This document shows, one piece after another, positions 32,527-42,030 of a stretch of DNA of 64,000 nucleotides. The notes beneath the pieces were generated by a model that was not told the origin of the DNA, searched no databases, and worked only from the letters and a program-made list of their open reading frames with translations. The DNA is from Thermatribacter sp048814795 (GTDB lineage Bacteria > Atribacterota > Atribacteria > Atribacterales > Thermatribacteraceae). Numbering within the stretch: the stretch's first letter is position 1; each line of letters starts with the position of its first letter. A program made the position numbers and the translations under genes. The DNA lies in the NCBI GenBank assembly GCA_048814795.1, contig CP184673.1, forward strand, positions 2,126,318 to 2,190,317. Reading direction: 5' to 3'.

Positions 32527-34803
32527 CTAAAGTACCTCCACCCTGCTTGTAAAATGGCGATATTTAGTGATCACTTGCCCTTCAATAATTTCAAAAGCTC
32601 CCTTTAGTTTTATGTCTTCTGAGGAAGAACCTACCATCACCTCAAAAGTGCCAGGCTCCACCACAAAACGCATATGCTGGTCATAAAAAGCAAGTTGCTC
32701 CGGATAAAGCGTGAAAGTAACCGTCCGTTCTTCTCCAACCTCAAGACTAATTCGCTTAAATCCTTTAAGTTCCTTCCCCGGTCGGACCAGAGAGGAAACA
32801 ACATCTCTAATATAGAGCTGTACCACCTCATCCCCGGCAATTTTACCAGTGTTTTTCACCCGAAAACTTATCCTGATACCTTGCAGAGATGCAACCCGGT
32901 CGGGATGAATCTGCAGGTCCTGATACTCAAAACGAGTATAACTCAAACCATATCCAAATGGAAAAAGTGGCCGGGCATCAGTTTCTATATACTCACTGTA
33001 AGCGGTATCCCTCCGGTTATAGTAAACAGGTATCTGGCCCACTTTCTTGGGGAAAGAAATCGGCAACCTTCCTGCCGGGTTGTAGTCACCAAAAAGCACT
33101 GAAGCTACAGCGTTACCACCCTCTTCACCAGGATACCAGGCCTCAAGAATAGCGGGAAGATTTTCTGCTTCCCACTCAAGTTCCAAAGGTCGTCCGTTGA
33201 CCAGAACCAGAATTACAGGTTTTCCAAGCTTTGCAAGCTCTTTAAGCAACTCTCTTTGCATGCCGGGAAGTGCGAGTTCTGTGCGGTCGCTTCCTTCGCC
33301 CGATATAGATTGTTTGAAAAGTCCACTCCGCTCACCCATAACTGCCACTACAACTTCCGCTTTCTGAGCAACATTCAGAGCTTCCTGGAAACCTTCGCGG
33401 GAAACACCGTTCAGTTCACATCCCTTAGCATACAAAACCTGGGTTTGAGGAGAAACTTTATTTTTAATACCCTCAAGAACACTCACCGTCTTAACCCATT
33501 CCTTCCAGACCGCCTTCCCACCCTTCCAGGCCTGTACACTGGGAACGTGAGTGCTGTAACTGTAATCCCCATGAAGGTTAATCTTTTCTGCAGCGTTAGG
33601 ACCAATTACGGCTATGCTTTTCAAGTCCTTGCCAAGTGGAAGTATTCCGTCGTTTTTGAGAAGAACTATCGAAGCGCAGGCTATTTCCCGAGCCAGAGCA
33701 CGCTCTTCTTCGGTGTCCAGAATCTGGGAAACCTTATCACTTTGCACCACAATGCTTTCCTCTTCAAAAAGACCAAGTTCCAACTTGGCACTAAGCACTC
33801 TACGCACCGCTTCATTAACTACTGCTTCGCTGACCAATCCCTCACGTACAGCATCAACTATGAACTGATAGCAATCAATATCAGGAAGTTCTACATCTAT
33901 TCCAGCCTGAAGAGCTTTCACAGCAGCATCCTTAGCATCTTTGGCCACCCGGTGGAAGTTTTCAAGCATGCGCACTGCGTTATAGTCTGAAACCACAATA
34001 CCACTAAATCCCCATTCTTCACGAAGTATTCTGGTCAGCAAAAAATAAGAAGCAGCACAGGGAATGCCATCTATATCATGATAGGCATTCATGATGGAAC
34101 GTACCCCTGCTTCTCGAACAGCCACTTCAAAGGGAAATAAAAAAATTTCGCGCAACTCACGCTCTCCCACCCGAGCAGGACCAAGGTTGCGACCTCCTTC
34201 AGAAATACCGTAGGCAGTAAAATGTTTGGCAGTAGCTATAACCCCGCGGCGTAAATCCTCTCCCTGCAAACCCTTTATATAAGCAGCACCCATCCTGGAA
34301 ACCAGATAGGGATCCTCACCAAAGGTTTCTTCAGTTCTTCCCCAACGGGGGTCCCGAGGAATATCGAGTACCGGGGCTAACCCCTGATGAACACCCAGTG
34401 CGCGCATCTTTTTACGGATAGTGGTGGTCATTTGTTCCACAAGCTCCGGTGAAAAAGTACTCCCCAGACCAATAGCCTGAGGAAACACAGTAGCCCCTTT
34501 CATCATCAACCCGCTCAAACACTCCTCGTGAATTATAGCCGGAATACCCAAACGTGTTTCCTTTTTCAAAAAACGCTGGATTTCGTTGCCAAGTTCTACC
34601 GCTTGCTGAGGCTGAGCCTCAGGGTCACCAACCAGACGAGTTATCTGACCAATACCATTTCTAAGAAGTTCCCGGGCTTTGCTTGGTGAAAATTTCCCAC
34701 CTTCGGTAAGGCGGTCGGAATGCACTGCACAAAGCTGAGCCACCTTCTCCTCAAGAGTCATCCGAGAAAGCAAATCATTTACAAATTCAGAAACTACACC
34801 CAT
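32527..34803 (-). CDS. Glycoside hydrolase family 3 beta-glycosidase
   Basis: The 758-residue enzyme has the full GH3 layout: N-terminal barrel (LLSRMTLEEKVAQLCAVHSD, GIPAIIHEECLSGLM, DPRWGRTEETFGEDPYLVS, TAKHFTAYG), nucleophile Asp in GFSGIVVSDYNAVRML, the alpha/beta sandwich (SIAVIGPNA, PAILEAWYPGEEGGNAVASV, FPFGYGLSYTRFEY) and a C-terminal fibronectin-like domain. There is no signal peptide, so it acts in the cytoplasm, probably as beta-glucosidase or beta-xylosidase on oligosaccharides brought in by the adjacent Opp-type transporter. Confidence 0.95.
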   Translation of the reverse strand: MGVVSEFVNDLLSRMTLEEKVAQLCAVHSDRLTEGGKFSPSKARELLRNGIGQITRLVGDPEAQPQQAVELGNEIQRFLKKETRLGIPAIIHEECLSGLMMKGATVFPQAIGLGSTFSPELVEQMTTTIRKKMRALGVHQGLAPVLDIPRDPRWGRTEETFGEDPYLVSRMGAAYIKGLQGEDLRRGVIATAKHFTAYGISEGGRNLGPARVGERELREIFLFPFEVAVREAGVRSIMNAYHDIDGIPCAASYFLLTRILREEWGFSGIVVSDYNAVRMLENFHRVAKDAKDAAVKALQAGIDVELPDIDCYQFIVDAVREGLVSEAVVNEAVRRVLSAKLELGLFEEESIVVQSDKVSQILDTEEERALAREIACASIVLLKNDGILPLGKDLKSIAVIGPNAAEKINLHGDYSYSTHVPSVQAWKGGKAVWKEWVKTVSVLEGIKNKVSPQTQVLYAKGCELNGVSREGFQEALNVAQKAEVVVAVMGERSGLFKQSISGEGSDRTELALPGMQRELLKELAKLGKPVILVLVNGRPLELEWEAENLPAILEAWYPGEEGGNAVASVLFGDYNPAGRLPISFPKKVGQIPVYYNRRDTAYSEYIETDARPLFPFGYGLSYTRFEYQDLQIHPDRVASLQGIRISFRVKNTGKIAGDEVVQLYIRDVVSSLVRPGKELKGFKRISLEVGEERTVTFTLYPEQLAFYDQHMRFVVEPGTFEVMVGSSSEDIKLKGAFEIIEGQVITKYRHFTSRVEVL

Positions 34804-34850
34804 CTCAAATTACCTCCCCCTATTACCTGTTTTTCCAGGTAAGATTATTA

Positions 34851-35807
34851 TCAACTTGAACTATAAAGGTGACACCTAACCATTCTCTCATCGATAAAAG
34901 TTTCAGCAGGCATTTCTTCAGAACACAATCCTTTTCTCTCCGGACAGCGATTCGCAAATTTACAGCCCTTTAAAAGATACTCTTCTTTTTCCTCAAGAAG
35001 CTGAATGGTGGTTTTGTACTTCATTCTGGGATCCGGTTGAGGAATGGAGTTTAAAAGCAACCTGGTATAGGGATGCTTCGGAGCTCCAAGTACTTTTTCG
35101 GTTGGACCCATCTCAACCAGGTTACCCCGAAACATGATGGCAATTCGGTCACTTATGTAGTAGGCAGTGGCAAGATCATGGGTGATGTACACTACGCTCA
35201 CTTTCAACGTATCCCGTAAACTTCGGAAGAGGTTCACAATGGACATACGGAGTGATGCATCCACCATGGAAACCGGTTCATCAGCTACGAGAAGCGAAGG
35301 ATTGGTGAGAAGCGCCCGAGCGATAGAAGCCCGCTGTAGTTGCCCTCCGGAAAACTCACTGGGATATTTCCCAGCAAGTTCAGCAAACGATAGGCCCACT
35401 GCTCGGAGTTTTTCATCGATAAACACCTCTTCATTCTGCTTTTCTGTTAAATGAAAATTGCGCACCGTCTCGAAAAAGTAGCTTTCCACTTTGCGGAGAG
35501 GATTAAATGTTTCAAAAGGATTCTGGAAAACTGCCTGCACTTCTCGAAACCAGGCTTTTCGATCCCGAAACTTGGTAATATTTTCCCCCCGGTAGAGGAT
35601 TTCCCCAGAAGTGGGATATTCGAAACCCATTATAATACGGGCAGTAGTGGTCTTCCCACACCCACTTTCTCCAGCCAGGGTAAAGATTTCCCCCTCTTTT
35701 ACAGTAAGTGATACATCATCCACTGCTCGAATTCGAAGACGAGAAAATAAACTTCCCAGCGAGAATATTTTGGTAAGGTTTCGTACTTCAAGAAGAAACA
35801 TAGGCAC
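34851..35807 (-). CDS. Opp/Dpp-type ABC transporter ATP-binding protein (second ATPase)
   Basis: The 318-residue ATPase has Walker A GESGCGKTTTARIIMG, signature FSGGQLQRASIARALL, Walker B LLVADEPVSMVDASL and the C-terminal oligopeptide-transporter extension with a Cys cluster (CKFANRCPERKGLC). The Walker B region ends DEPVSMVD where most have DEPTSALD. It pairs with the preceding ATPase gene, whose end it overlaps by 20 bases. Proteins of this type in thermophiles often import cellobiose, xylobiose or other oligosaccharides rather than peptides. Confidence 0.93.
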   Translation of the reverse strand: MPMFLLEVRNLTKIFSLGSLFSRLRIRAVDDVSLTVKEGEIFTLAGESGCGKTTTARIIMGFEYPTSGEILYRGENITKFRDRKAWFREVQAVFQNPFETFNPLRKVESYFFETVRNFHLTEKQNEEVFIDEKLRAVGLSFAELAGKYPSEFSGGQLQRASIARALLTNPSLLVADEPVSMVDASLRMSIVNLFRSLRDTLKVSVVYITHDLATAYYISDRIAIMFRGNLVEMGPTEKVLGAPKHPYTRLLLNSIPQPDPRMKYKTTIQLLEEKEEYLLKGCKFANRCPERKGLCSEEMPAETFIDERMVRCHLYSSS

Positions 35808-36786
35808 TCCTCCGTAAAAAGCAAGCTACCCGGTGATCAGGTTCTACTTCGGTTAGGGGTGGTTGGTTCTTGGAACATTCCGCCATTGCATGGGGACAGC
35901 GAGGGTGGAAAGCGCAACCCGAAGGCAGCTTCAAAAGCGAAGGGGGGTTCCCCGGAGCACTTTCCCGCAGGTGTTTGTCTCCAATCCGAGGTAAAGAATT
36001 AATGAGAAACTGCGTGTAAGGATGGAGTGGAGCAAGAAAAATGTCTTGAGTCGGACCTTCTTCCACGATTTTGCCCGCATACATAATGGCCATCCGAGTG
36101 GTTATATTTGCATGGATACCCATATCGTGAGTCACCAGAACCACAGTATTCTGCAACTCCTGCTGAACTTCGGAAAGAAGCTGTAAAACCGCCCTTTGTG
36201 CTACCACATCCAAAGCAGTGGTAGGCTCATCGGCAAGAATCAGGCGGGGTTTGAGGAGCGTAGCCAAAGCAATGGCTACCCGCTGGCGCATACCTCCTGA
36301 AAGCTGATGAGGATACGCATCAAGGATTTTGGAGGAAAGTCCCAGGCACTCCAGATGTTTTTCCATATGATGGAAGAGCTCCTGTCGTGCCTTTCCCGAA
36401 ACATGGCTTTCCAGGAAATCCATGAAGGTGGAACGAAGCCTGATTACAGGGTTAAAGACATTCATGGAGCCCTGAGGAATATAGGAAATATAGGACCAGC
36501 GAAGCTTATGCTTTTTGCTCTGAGGTAGAGAGAGGACATCGAGGTATTCCCCGTTAACCCGGTACAGTACTCGTCCACCAAAATGCCGCAGGGGCGGTTC
36601 AATATTCCCCAGCAGGACCTTGAGAAGCGTGGTCTTCCCACACCCACTTTCTCCAGCCAGACCATATACCACATTTTCAGGTATGGTAAGGTCCACTCCA
36701 TTCACCGCTTTGACGACTTTCTTTCCCCCCAGAGTTTCAAGAACATAAAAAGCTTGTATTTCTTCAGCTATAGCCACAGGGTTCAT
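35788..36786 (-). CDS. Opp/Dpp-type ABC transporter ATP-binding protein (first ATPase)
   Basis: The 332-residue ATPase has Walker A GESGCGKTTLLKVLLG, signature QLSGGMRQRVAIALATLL, Walker B LILADEPTTALDVVAQR, H-loop VLVTHDMGIHAN and the C-terminal Cys motif CAFHPRCPHAMAEC of DppD/OppD. It overlaps the permease gene upstream by 4 bases and the second ATPase gene downstream by 20 bases. Confidence 0.93.
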   Translation of the reverse strand: MNPVAIAEEIQAFYVLETLGGKKVVKAVNGVDLTIPENVVYGLAGESGCGKTTLLKVLLGNIEPPLRHFGGRVLYRVNGEYLDVLSLPQSKKHKLRWSYISYIPQGSMNVFNPVIRLRSTFMDFLESHVSGKARQELFHHMEKHLECLGLSSKILDAYPHQLSGGMRQRVAIALATLLKPRLILADEPTTALDVVAQRAVLQLLSEVQQELQNTVVLVTHDMGIHANITTRMAIMYAGKIVEEGPTQDIFLAPLHPYTQFLINSLPRIGDKHLRESAPGNPPSLLKLPSGCAFHPRCPHAMAECSKNQPPLTEVEPDHRVACFLRRSAYVSS

Positions 36787-37643
36787 GAGCTTCTCACTCC
36801 AATACGTTGAATTCGCATTCGGGGATCAAGATACTCACTGACACTCACCGAAAGCCAGTACAGAGCCACAAGGAGAAGGATGGTGAGCACAACAGGGGTA
36901 GAGATCCACCACCAGTACCCGAGGAGCATTGCCTGGTAGGTGATAGCCCACTGGATGGTAGTTCCCAGAGTAGGAACTTCCAGGCGCACCAGTCCCAGGA
37001 TGGCCAGTACAATCTCCATCCCGATGGCCCAGGCAATGTTATTGATGAGAGTGGAAAAGATAAGAGGAGTGGTAAAAGGGAGATATTCCTTACTTACAAG
37101 ATTCATGGTACTGTTTCCAGATAGAATGGAAGTCTGCGTGAATTCGCGTTCTCGCAGACTCAGGATCTGGGAACGAATGGTCCGTGCATCCCAGGCCCAT
37201 CCAAAAAAAGCAAGTAACAATCCCGTATTAACAAGGGTTAAACTTCCTCGAAGGAGCATAGCCACCATGACCAGAATAAGGAACAATGGGATGACGAGAA
37301 GTCCATCGGCCAGTCCCATGAGAATCCGATCGAAAATACCTCCCCGGTAGCCAGCTACGAACCCCACGAGAACCGCTATAAGTCGGGAAACCAATCCAGC
37401 AACAAGAGCAATAATGAGAGAGTTCCGAATGGAGAAAGTAGCCTCCCAGAAAACATCTTGTCCTTTAGAATTGGTTCCAAGAATGTGGGGCCAGGAAGGG
37501 GGTCTGTCTCGAGGAACCTGGAGCTGACGGATAGGATCATAAGGAGAAGCAAAAGACAGAAAGGCCAAAACCACAAGGAAAAGGAAAACGATAAAACCTA
37601 CAGTAAAACGGTAGTCTTTGAAAAGTTCTCGCAGCGCTTCCAT
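36783..37643 (-). CDS. Opp/Dpp-type ABC transporter permease (DppC-like)
   Basis: The 286-residue permease has an N-terminal cytoplasmic helix and membrane segment (FTVGFIVFLFLVVLAFLSF), the conserved PPSWPHILGTNSKGQDVFWE, and a BPD_transp_1 core with about five further helices and the EAA-like loop ILSLREREFTQTSILSGNST. It is the second permease of the oligosaccharide/peptide importer, 13 bases from the DppB-like gene and overlapping the first ATPase gene. Confidence 0.92.
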   Translation of the reverse strand: MEALRELFKDYRFTVGFIVFLFLVVLAFLSFASPYDPIRQLQVPRDRPPSWPHILGTNSKGQDVFWEATFSIRNSLIIALVAGLVSRLIAVLVGFVAGYRGGIFDRILMGLADGLLVIPLFLILVMVAMLLRGSLTLVNTGLLLAFFGWAWDARTIRSQILSLREREFTQTSILSGNSTMNLVSKEYLPFTTPLIFSTLINNIAWAIGMEIVLAILGLVRLEVPTLGTTIQWAITYQAMLLGYWWWISTPVVLTILLLVALYWLSVSVSEYLDPRMRIQRIGVRSS

Positions 37644-37656
37644 GATTCCATCTCAC

Positions 37657-38667
37657 CTATCGATGTCGAATTCGAGGATCAAGTAGGGGATAGAGGAGAT
37701 CTAAAAGGAGCACGGCTGTGGCAATGGTGAAAATAGAAAGTACAGTAATACCCATGACGAGGTTATAGTCTCCCCGGGTTACTCCCCTATACAGAAGTAA
37801 ACCCATCCCGGGATACGAAAAGACCATCTCAACAATTAAAACTCCACTAAAGACCTGCCCCAGCGCTAAGGCAAGCTGCGTCACCTGGGGAAGCATAGCA
37901 TTTTTCAGAACATAGCGGAAAATAATTCGCCGTTCTTTAACTCCACCCACCCGGGCATACTCCACAAAGTCTTCCCGCTTCACATTCTGTACAAGGAGTT
38001 TCATCTGTTGGAACCAGACTGCCCCACCAAGAACAACAAGAGTAAGAGCAGGGAGAAAAGACCCTCGAAGAATGGCAAGAATAAGGTTGAGATTCAGGGT
38101 CATTCCCCGTCCAATACCCACCCCACGCGCGGGAAAAAGCGGCCACATGTATGCAAAAAGAATGAGGAGAATCACACCAAATATGTAGTGAGGAATAGGA
38201 CGAATAACCATAACAACGGCGTCAAGAATTTTCGACCAGGATCTTCCCGAAAAATATCCGGCAATCCCTCCCATGACATTACCAATTACCCAAGAGAGAA
38301 TAGTTGAGGTAACAAAAAGACCTATAGTCCAAGGAAGGTAAATGCGAAGAAGTTGTGTTACAGGAGTAGGGAACTGGAAAAAGGAGGGGCCAAAGTCTAA
38401 AGCGAATACCCGTCGCCACATGGTGAGATACTGCTCAAGTAGGCTTCCTTTAAGGCCGTAGAGTTCTTTTAGGGTCTCCATGAGATTCTGTACCGCTGAA
38501 GGATCCAAAGAAGCTCCTTGAGCTTGAATCTGGGAAATAATTTCCAAAACCGGGTCCTGACCAGTAAGACGAGGAATGAAAAACACCGCAGTAATACCAC
38601 AAAACACAACGAGCACATACTGTATAAGCCTCGGAACAAGGTACTCCCGAACGAATCGCATATTCAA
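37657..38667 (-). CDS. Opp/Dpp-type ABC transporter permease (DppB-like)
   Basis: The 336-residue permease begins RFVREYLVPRLIQYVLVVFC, with the usual first helix, followed by a periplasmic segment, then helices with SWVIGNVMGGIAGYFSGRSW and the loop REDFVEYARVGGVKERRIIF, and ends YPLLDPRIRHR, the family signature. It is separated from the binding-protein gene by a strong hairpin (38676-38703). Confidence 0.93.
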   Translation of the reverse strand: MNMRFVREYLVPRLIQYVLVVFCGITAVFFIPRLTGQDPVLEIISQIQAQGASLDPSAVQNLMETLKELYGLKGSLLEQYLTMWRRVFALDFGPSFFQFPTPVTQLLRIYLPWTIGLFVTSTILSWVIGNVMGGIAGYFSGRSWSKILDAVVMVIRPIPHYIFGVILLILFAYMWPLFPARGVGIGRGMTLNLNLILAILRGSFLPALTLVVLGGAVWFQQMKLLVQNVKREDFVEYARVGGVKERRIIFRYVLKNAMLPQVTQLALALGQVFSGVLIVEMVFSYPGMGLLLYRGVTRGDYNLVMGITVLSIFTIATAVLLLDLLYPLLDPRIRHR

Positions 38668-38675
38668 CCCCCCAA

Positions 38676-38703
38676 GGGTCCTCCGGGTTTGCCCGGAGGA
38701 CCC
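38676..38703 (-). terminator. 12-bp GC-rich hairpin between binding-protein and permease genes
   Basis: GGGTCCTCCGGG (38676-38687) and CCCGGAGGACCC (38692-38703) form a perfect stem with loop TTTG, 6 bases after the binding-protein stop. No long U run follows on the minus strand. It likely reduces transcription or stabilises the upstream mRNA. Confidence 0.8.
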
Positions 38704-38709
38704 TAAGAC

Positions 38710-40605
38710 TCACTCTTTAGTTTTCAAAAATGGCAGCATGTACTTGAAGTTCGGCCAGTGCTGGTAAGGCTGCGAGTAGGGGTTCTCGGCTCCAGGGTAG
38801 TTCGTCCAGTAGTACTCATCCCAAGCCACCGCACCACAGTATCCGTAGGTGGGAATGGTGGGCATCTCTTCGACAACAACCTTGAGGGCCTCAAGACCCA
38901 GAAGGCGGGTGGCCTCGACTTCGGTGAAGGGGTTTGTGGTCTCCATTTTCTTCAGAAGCTCATCCAGCCGAGGATCAGACCACCGGGCGGCTCCGCCTGG
39001 ACCAAGGGTCACTGCCTGACCAATGGGGGTCAGAAGGCTTGAATGCCAGACGTCAAAGGTCCTCGAAAGGTCCACGCCCACACCCCAGGGTTCTGCTGCC
39101 GGCCACATGGTGCCGACTTCAAACTCGCCCATAAGGTGCAGGCTGTTGAAGGCCTCAGTGGCATTGACGGTAGCATCAATCCCGAATTTTCTCCACTGTT
39201 CAGCAGCAGCCATGGCATTCCGGTAGTGATGGTGTGCAGGATTTGTATCGGTGACGATGGTAATCTTCCAGGGCGAACCATTGGGAAGGCACCACTTGCC
39301 ATCGGCGCCTTTCGTGAAGCCATGCTTTTTGAGGAGTTTCTCAGCAATCTCCGGGGCATATTTCCACCAGCCCATGCCGAAGATCTCCCGAATGGCCTTG
39401 GGGTCCTCAGGAACAGGATACCCTCGTTCTCTGGCTGCCTGGGCGAGTTTTGCAGGGATTTCCGGGTCATAGGGTTTGAACTTTTCACCATTGCCGAGGT
39501 CAAGCTCGAAGTTCTTGAGCCACTCCTCCAAGGGGTTGAAGAAGGCTTCGACATAGGCGGGAACAGGTGGGAGGTGAATGGGGCTTACCGGAGCCATAAA
39601 GTCAAAGGCTGTGGCCATGTATTCAACCATGTTAATGGACAGCACCAGTGCCCATCGCACATCTTTGATGTTGTACGGCTCCACCATGTTGTTAAACATG
39701 ATACCCGTAATGCAGGGGTCGATGTTCACCACCCAGGGCCAATCTTTACGCCAGGCCCGAGCAGTATTACTCTTTTCAAGGACTACCCGGAGACCCTCAG
39801 GAGCATACTGAGCCATATCTAACTCGTGCCGGAGCTGGGCAAGAATTTTTGCCTCTTCGGTCTCAAAAGCTTGGAAGAGAACGTACTTCGGCCTGGGTTC
39901 TCCATAGAGCATTCCGGTAGGAGTCTTCTCCCAGTCCTCTCGCCGTTCCCATAAGGTCCAGAATCCTGCAGGGTCGTAATCCTTGAGTCTGTAAGGTCCG
40001 CAACCCACAGGGGGATCAAATTCAAAAGCAATGGGATCTTCAACTTTCTCAAAGACGTGCTTGGGCATGATGCGCAGGCATCCCCAGCGGTCAAGGAAAT
40101 GGGAATGGAATCGGGAGTTGGATTTTTTGAGTTCCACAACCACGGTGAAGTCATCGGTCTTGTAGACTTTGTCCACAAACTCTGCCATAGGACCATGGTA
40201 GAGAAGTTCTGGGGTTTTCACGTGAAGGTCAATGGTAAATACCACGTCATCAGCAGTAAAGGGAACTCCATCGCTCCAGTGGACACCCTGACGGAGTTTA
40301 ATGGTCATCTTTGTAAAGTCCTCGTTGTAGATGGGCATCTCTGCAGCAAGTCCTGGGATAATTTCCCCAGTGGCATAATCTACAGTCCATAAAGGTTCTA
40401 TAGCCAGCTGCTGCAACCCTCGATCTTGCCAGCGCCAACCGGCCCAGAGATTGAAATTGCTTGGGGTGCCAACACGGCCAGTCAACTGGTCCACAATCAG
40501 GGTTTCCTCACGAGGTATGTTTGCTGGAAGCTGGGCAAAAACCACTGAAGCAAAAAGGGCAATGAATAACACCACCAAAAGCAGGACTAAACACTTGTTT
40601 CTCAT
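38710..40605 (-). CDS. Family 5 extracellular solute-binding protein
   Basis: The 631-residue protein has a signal peptide (CLVLLLVVLFIALFASVVFA then Q) and a type II SBP_bac_5 fold: GEIIPGLAAEMPIYNEDFTK, MTIKLRQGVHWSDGVPFTAD, VGCGPYRLKDYDPAGFWTLW. It captures a peptide or oligosaccharide for the DppBCDF-like importer. The length and the linked GH3 gene favour an oligosaccharide such as cellobiose. It is the most upstream transporter gene, after the URO-D-like gene. Confidence 0.92.
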   Translation of the reverse strand: MRNKCLVLLLVVLFIALFASVVFAQLPANIPREETLIVDQLTGRVGTPSNFNLWAGWRWQDRGLQQLAIEPLWTVDYATGEIIPGLAAEMPIYNEDFTKMTIKLRQGVHWSDGVPFTADDVVFTIDLHVKTPELLYHGPMAEFVDKVYKTDDFTVVVELKKSNSRFHSHFLDRWGCLRIMPKHVFEKVEDPIAFEFDPPVGCGPYRLKDYDPAGFWTLWERREDWEKTPTGMLYGEPRPKYVLFQAFETEEAKILAQLRHELDMAQYAPEGLRVVLEKSNTARAWRKDWPWVVNIDPCITGIMFNNMVEPYNIKDVRWALVLSINMVEYMATAFDFMAPVSPIHLPPVPAYVEAFFNPLEEWLKNFELDLGNGEKFKPYDPEIPAKLAQAARERGYPVPEDPKAIREIFGMGWWKYAPEIAEKLLKKHGFTKGADGKWCLPNGSPWKITIVTDTNPAHHHYRNAMAAAEQWRKFGIDATVNATEAFNSLHLMGEFEVGTMWPAAEPWGVGVDLSRTFDVWHSSLLTPIGQAVTLGPGGAARWSDPRLDELLKKMETTNPFTEVEATRLLGLEALKVVVEEMPTIPTYGYCGAVAWDEYYWTNYPGAENPYSQPYQHWPNFKYMLPFLKTKE

Positions 40606-40667
40606 GACTTATCCCTCCTTGTAAAATTTCAAATCAGACTAAAAACTACCCGCCACCTTTGCAGGCA

Positions 40668-41978
40668 CTACCCCTTCGAAGCTATTCTCTCTGCTTCTTC
40701 TTTGGCTATCCGACACCACTTAATAACATTTTGAGGATTGTTTCCTATGGTATGATTGTCCTTCATTGTCACCTCCACTCGACACCCTCTGGTTATCTCA
40801 AGAGCCTTGCGAAGCTTTTTGCGCAAATAATCTTCATCAACTTCAGGCACTGCCAGATCAGCGGGGCTGGGTTTCATAGAATATATGTAGTCCGTGCCTA
40901 AATATTCAGCCATTTTGGCAAGGTCCGCCCAGGGAGAAACTGAAATCCTCCGCAGGCGAGGAAAGCGCTTTACCACATGCCAGCGAGGATGCAGGGGTTC
41001 ACAACACCCATAACAGTTCAAGCCAAATCGCTCCAGGATGGGGTACTGATAGGGGAAAATGAACTCCTCAAACATCTCTGGAGAAACATAGCAGGTCTCC
41101 TGGCTTTCTGCAAACCCCCACATATCAATGGTACGCACATGCACTCCATCAAAATCCGGCTGAGGCAACTCATGAGTATATCCAAAACCACCCGAACCAA
41201 CATAGGTACCATCGTTGTTAAGTGAAAGCAGGTTATTTTTTTCCAGGAAGTCCAGCTTGGCAAGATGCCCATCGCGAAGAAAAGACATCAACTGATGCAG
41301 TTCTTTGGGGTAATCATACATATCTACCATTACCTGTTCTAACCCTCTCAGGTTAATTAGAGTCCAGGTCATTCCCAGGCTCCACCACCAGATAGTTTTA
41401 CGACGCACAATCAGTAAATCACCAAAAATTTCCTGAGCAAGCTCAAGGAGCCGATCGCTTGCTTCACGGTCTATATCTATTTCTGGAAAACGGAGTTTAT
41501 CCATATCCTGATAACTTTTTAAAGGGGGATCCCAGCGGTAGGAACCCTTTTCATCGGTCTTGATTATCTTTTCTTCAAGTCCCCAACCGGTTTCCTGATA
41601 AACATAAGGAACATCAAAGTAGGGCTCAATTACCTTGTCATCTCCCATGGACTCTCCCCAGAAAATCTCCTTCCGGAGCCACGTCTCCCAGTGGCGGGCA
41701 AGCTTTCCCTCACATTGCAGGCTCTGTGGTGGAATAATCTCATTCCAGCCATTTTCTGGATCACAAAAGATAACAGGACGAACCTCCTCAAGAGCATTGA
41801 TGCTGTACCAGAGCTTGCGCTTCTCTTCCTGTTCGGGGAGTTCAGCCAGTTCCCGTACTCTTAAAGCTAATCTCCGTAGAAGGTCACGTTCCCAGGAAGC
41901 AACCTGGATCTCTTCAACTCGAAAAGACACACGATATAAGGAAGCAACGGTTTGATCACCCAGTAGTTGTTCGCTCAT
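40668..41978 (-). CDS. URO-D-like superfamily protein
   Basis: The 436-residue protein is a distant URO-D/MtaA-like barrel. N-terminal 100 residues are helical. Later blocks are KTIWWWSLGMTWTLINLRGL, TCYVSPEMFEEFIFPYQYPI, ERFGLNCYGCCEPLH, and RRISVSPWADLAKMAEYLGT. YGCCEPLH may hold metal ligands. It is encoded between lacI and the binding-protein gene of an oligosaccharide importer, without haem or corrinoid genes, so it probably acts in carbohydrate metabolism. The reaction is unknown. Confidence 0.75.
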   Translation of the reverse strand: MSEQLLGDQTVASLYRVSFRVEEIQVASWERDLLRRLALRVRELAELPEQEEKRKLWYSINALEEVRPVIFCDPENGWNEIIPPQSLQCEGKLARHWETWLRKEIFWGESMGDDKVIEPYFDVPYVYQETGWGLEEKIIKTDEKGSYRWDPPLKSYQDMDKLRFPEIDIDREASDRLLELAQEIFGDLLIVRRKTIWWWSLGMTWTLINLRGLEQVMVDMYDYPKELHQLMSFLRDGHLAKLDFLEKNNLLSLNNDGTYVGSGGFGYTHELPQPDFDGVHVRTIDMWGFAESQETCYVSPEMFEEFIFPYQYPILERFGLNCYGCCEPLHPRWHVVKRFPRLRRISVSPWADLAKMAEYLGTDYIYSMKPSPADLAVPEVDEDYLRKKLRKALEITRGCRVEVTMKDNHTIGNNPQNVIKWCRIAKEEAERIASKG

Positions 41979-42030
41979 TTTACTCCCTCCACAAACAGAA
42001 ATAAAACCTCCACTCCACTACCTTACCTTA

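Noticed and set aside
33256..33990. A 244-codon plus-strand frame opposite the GH3 gene
   Set aside because: GH3 motifs are continuous on the minus strand; the antisense frame has no recognisable domain.
39030..39822. Overlapping frames of up to 259 codons on both strands inside the family 5 binding-protein gene
   Set aside because: The binding-protein frame is supported by a signal peptide and family motifs; the others are codon-bias shadows.
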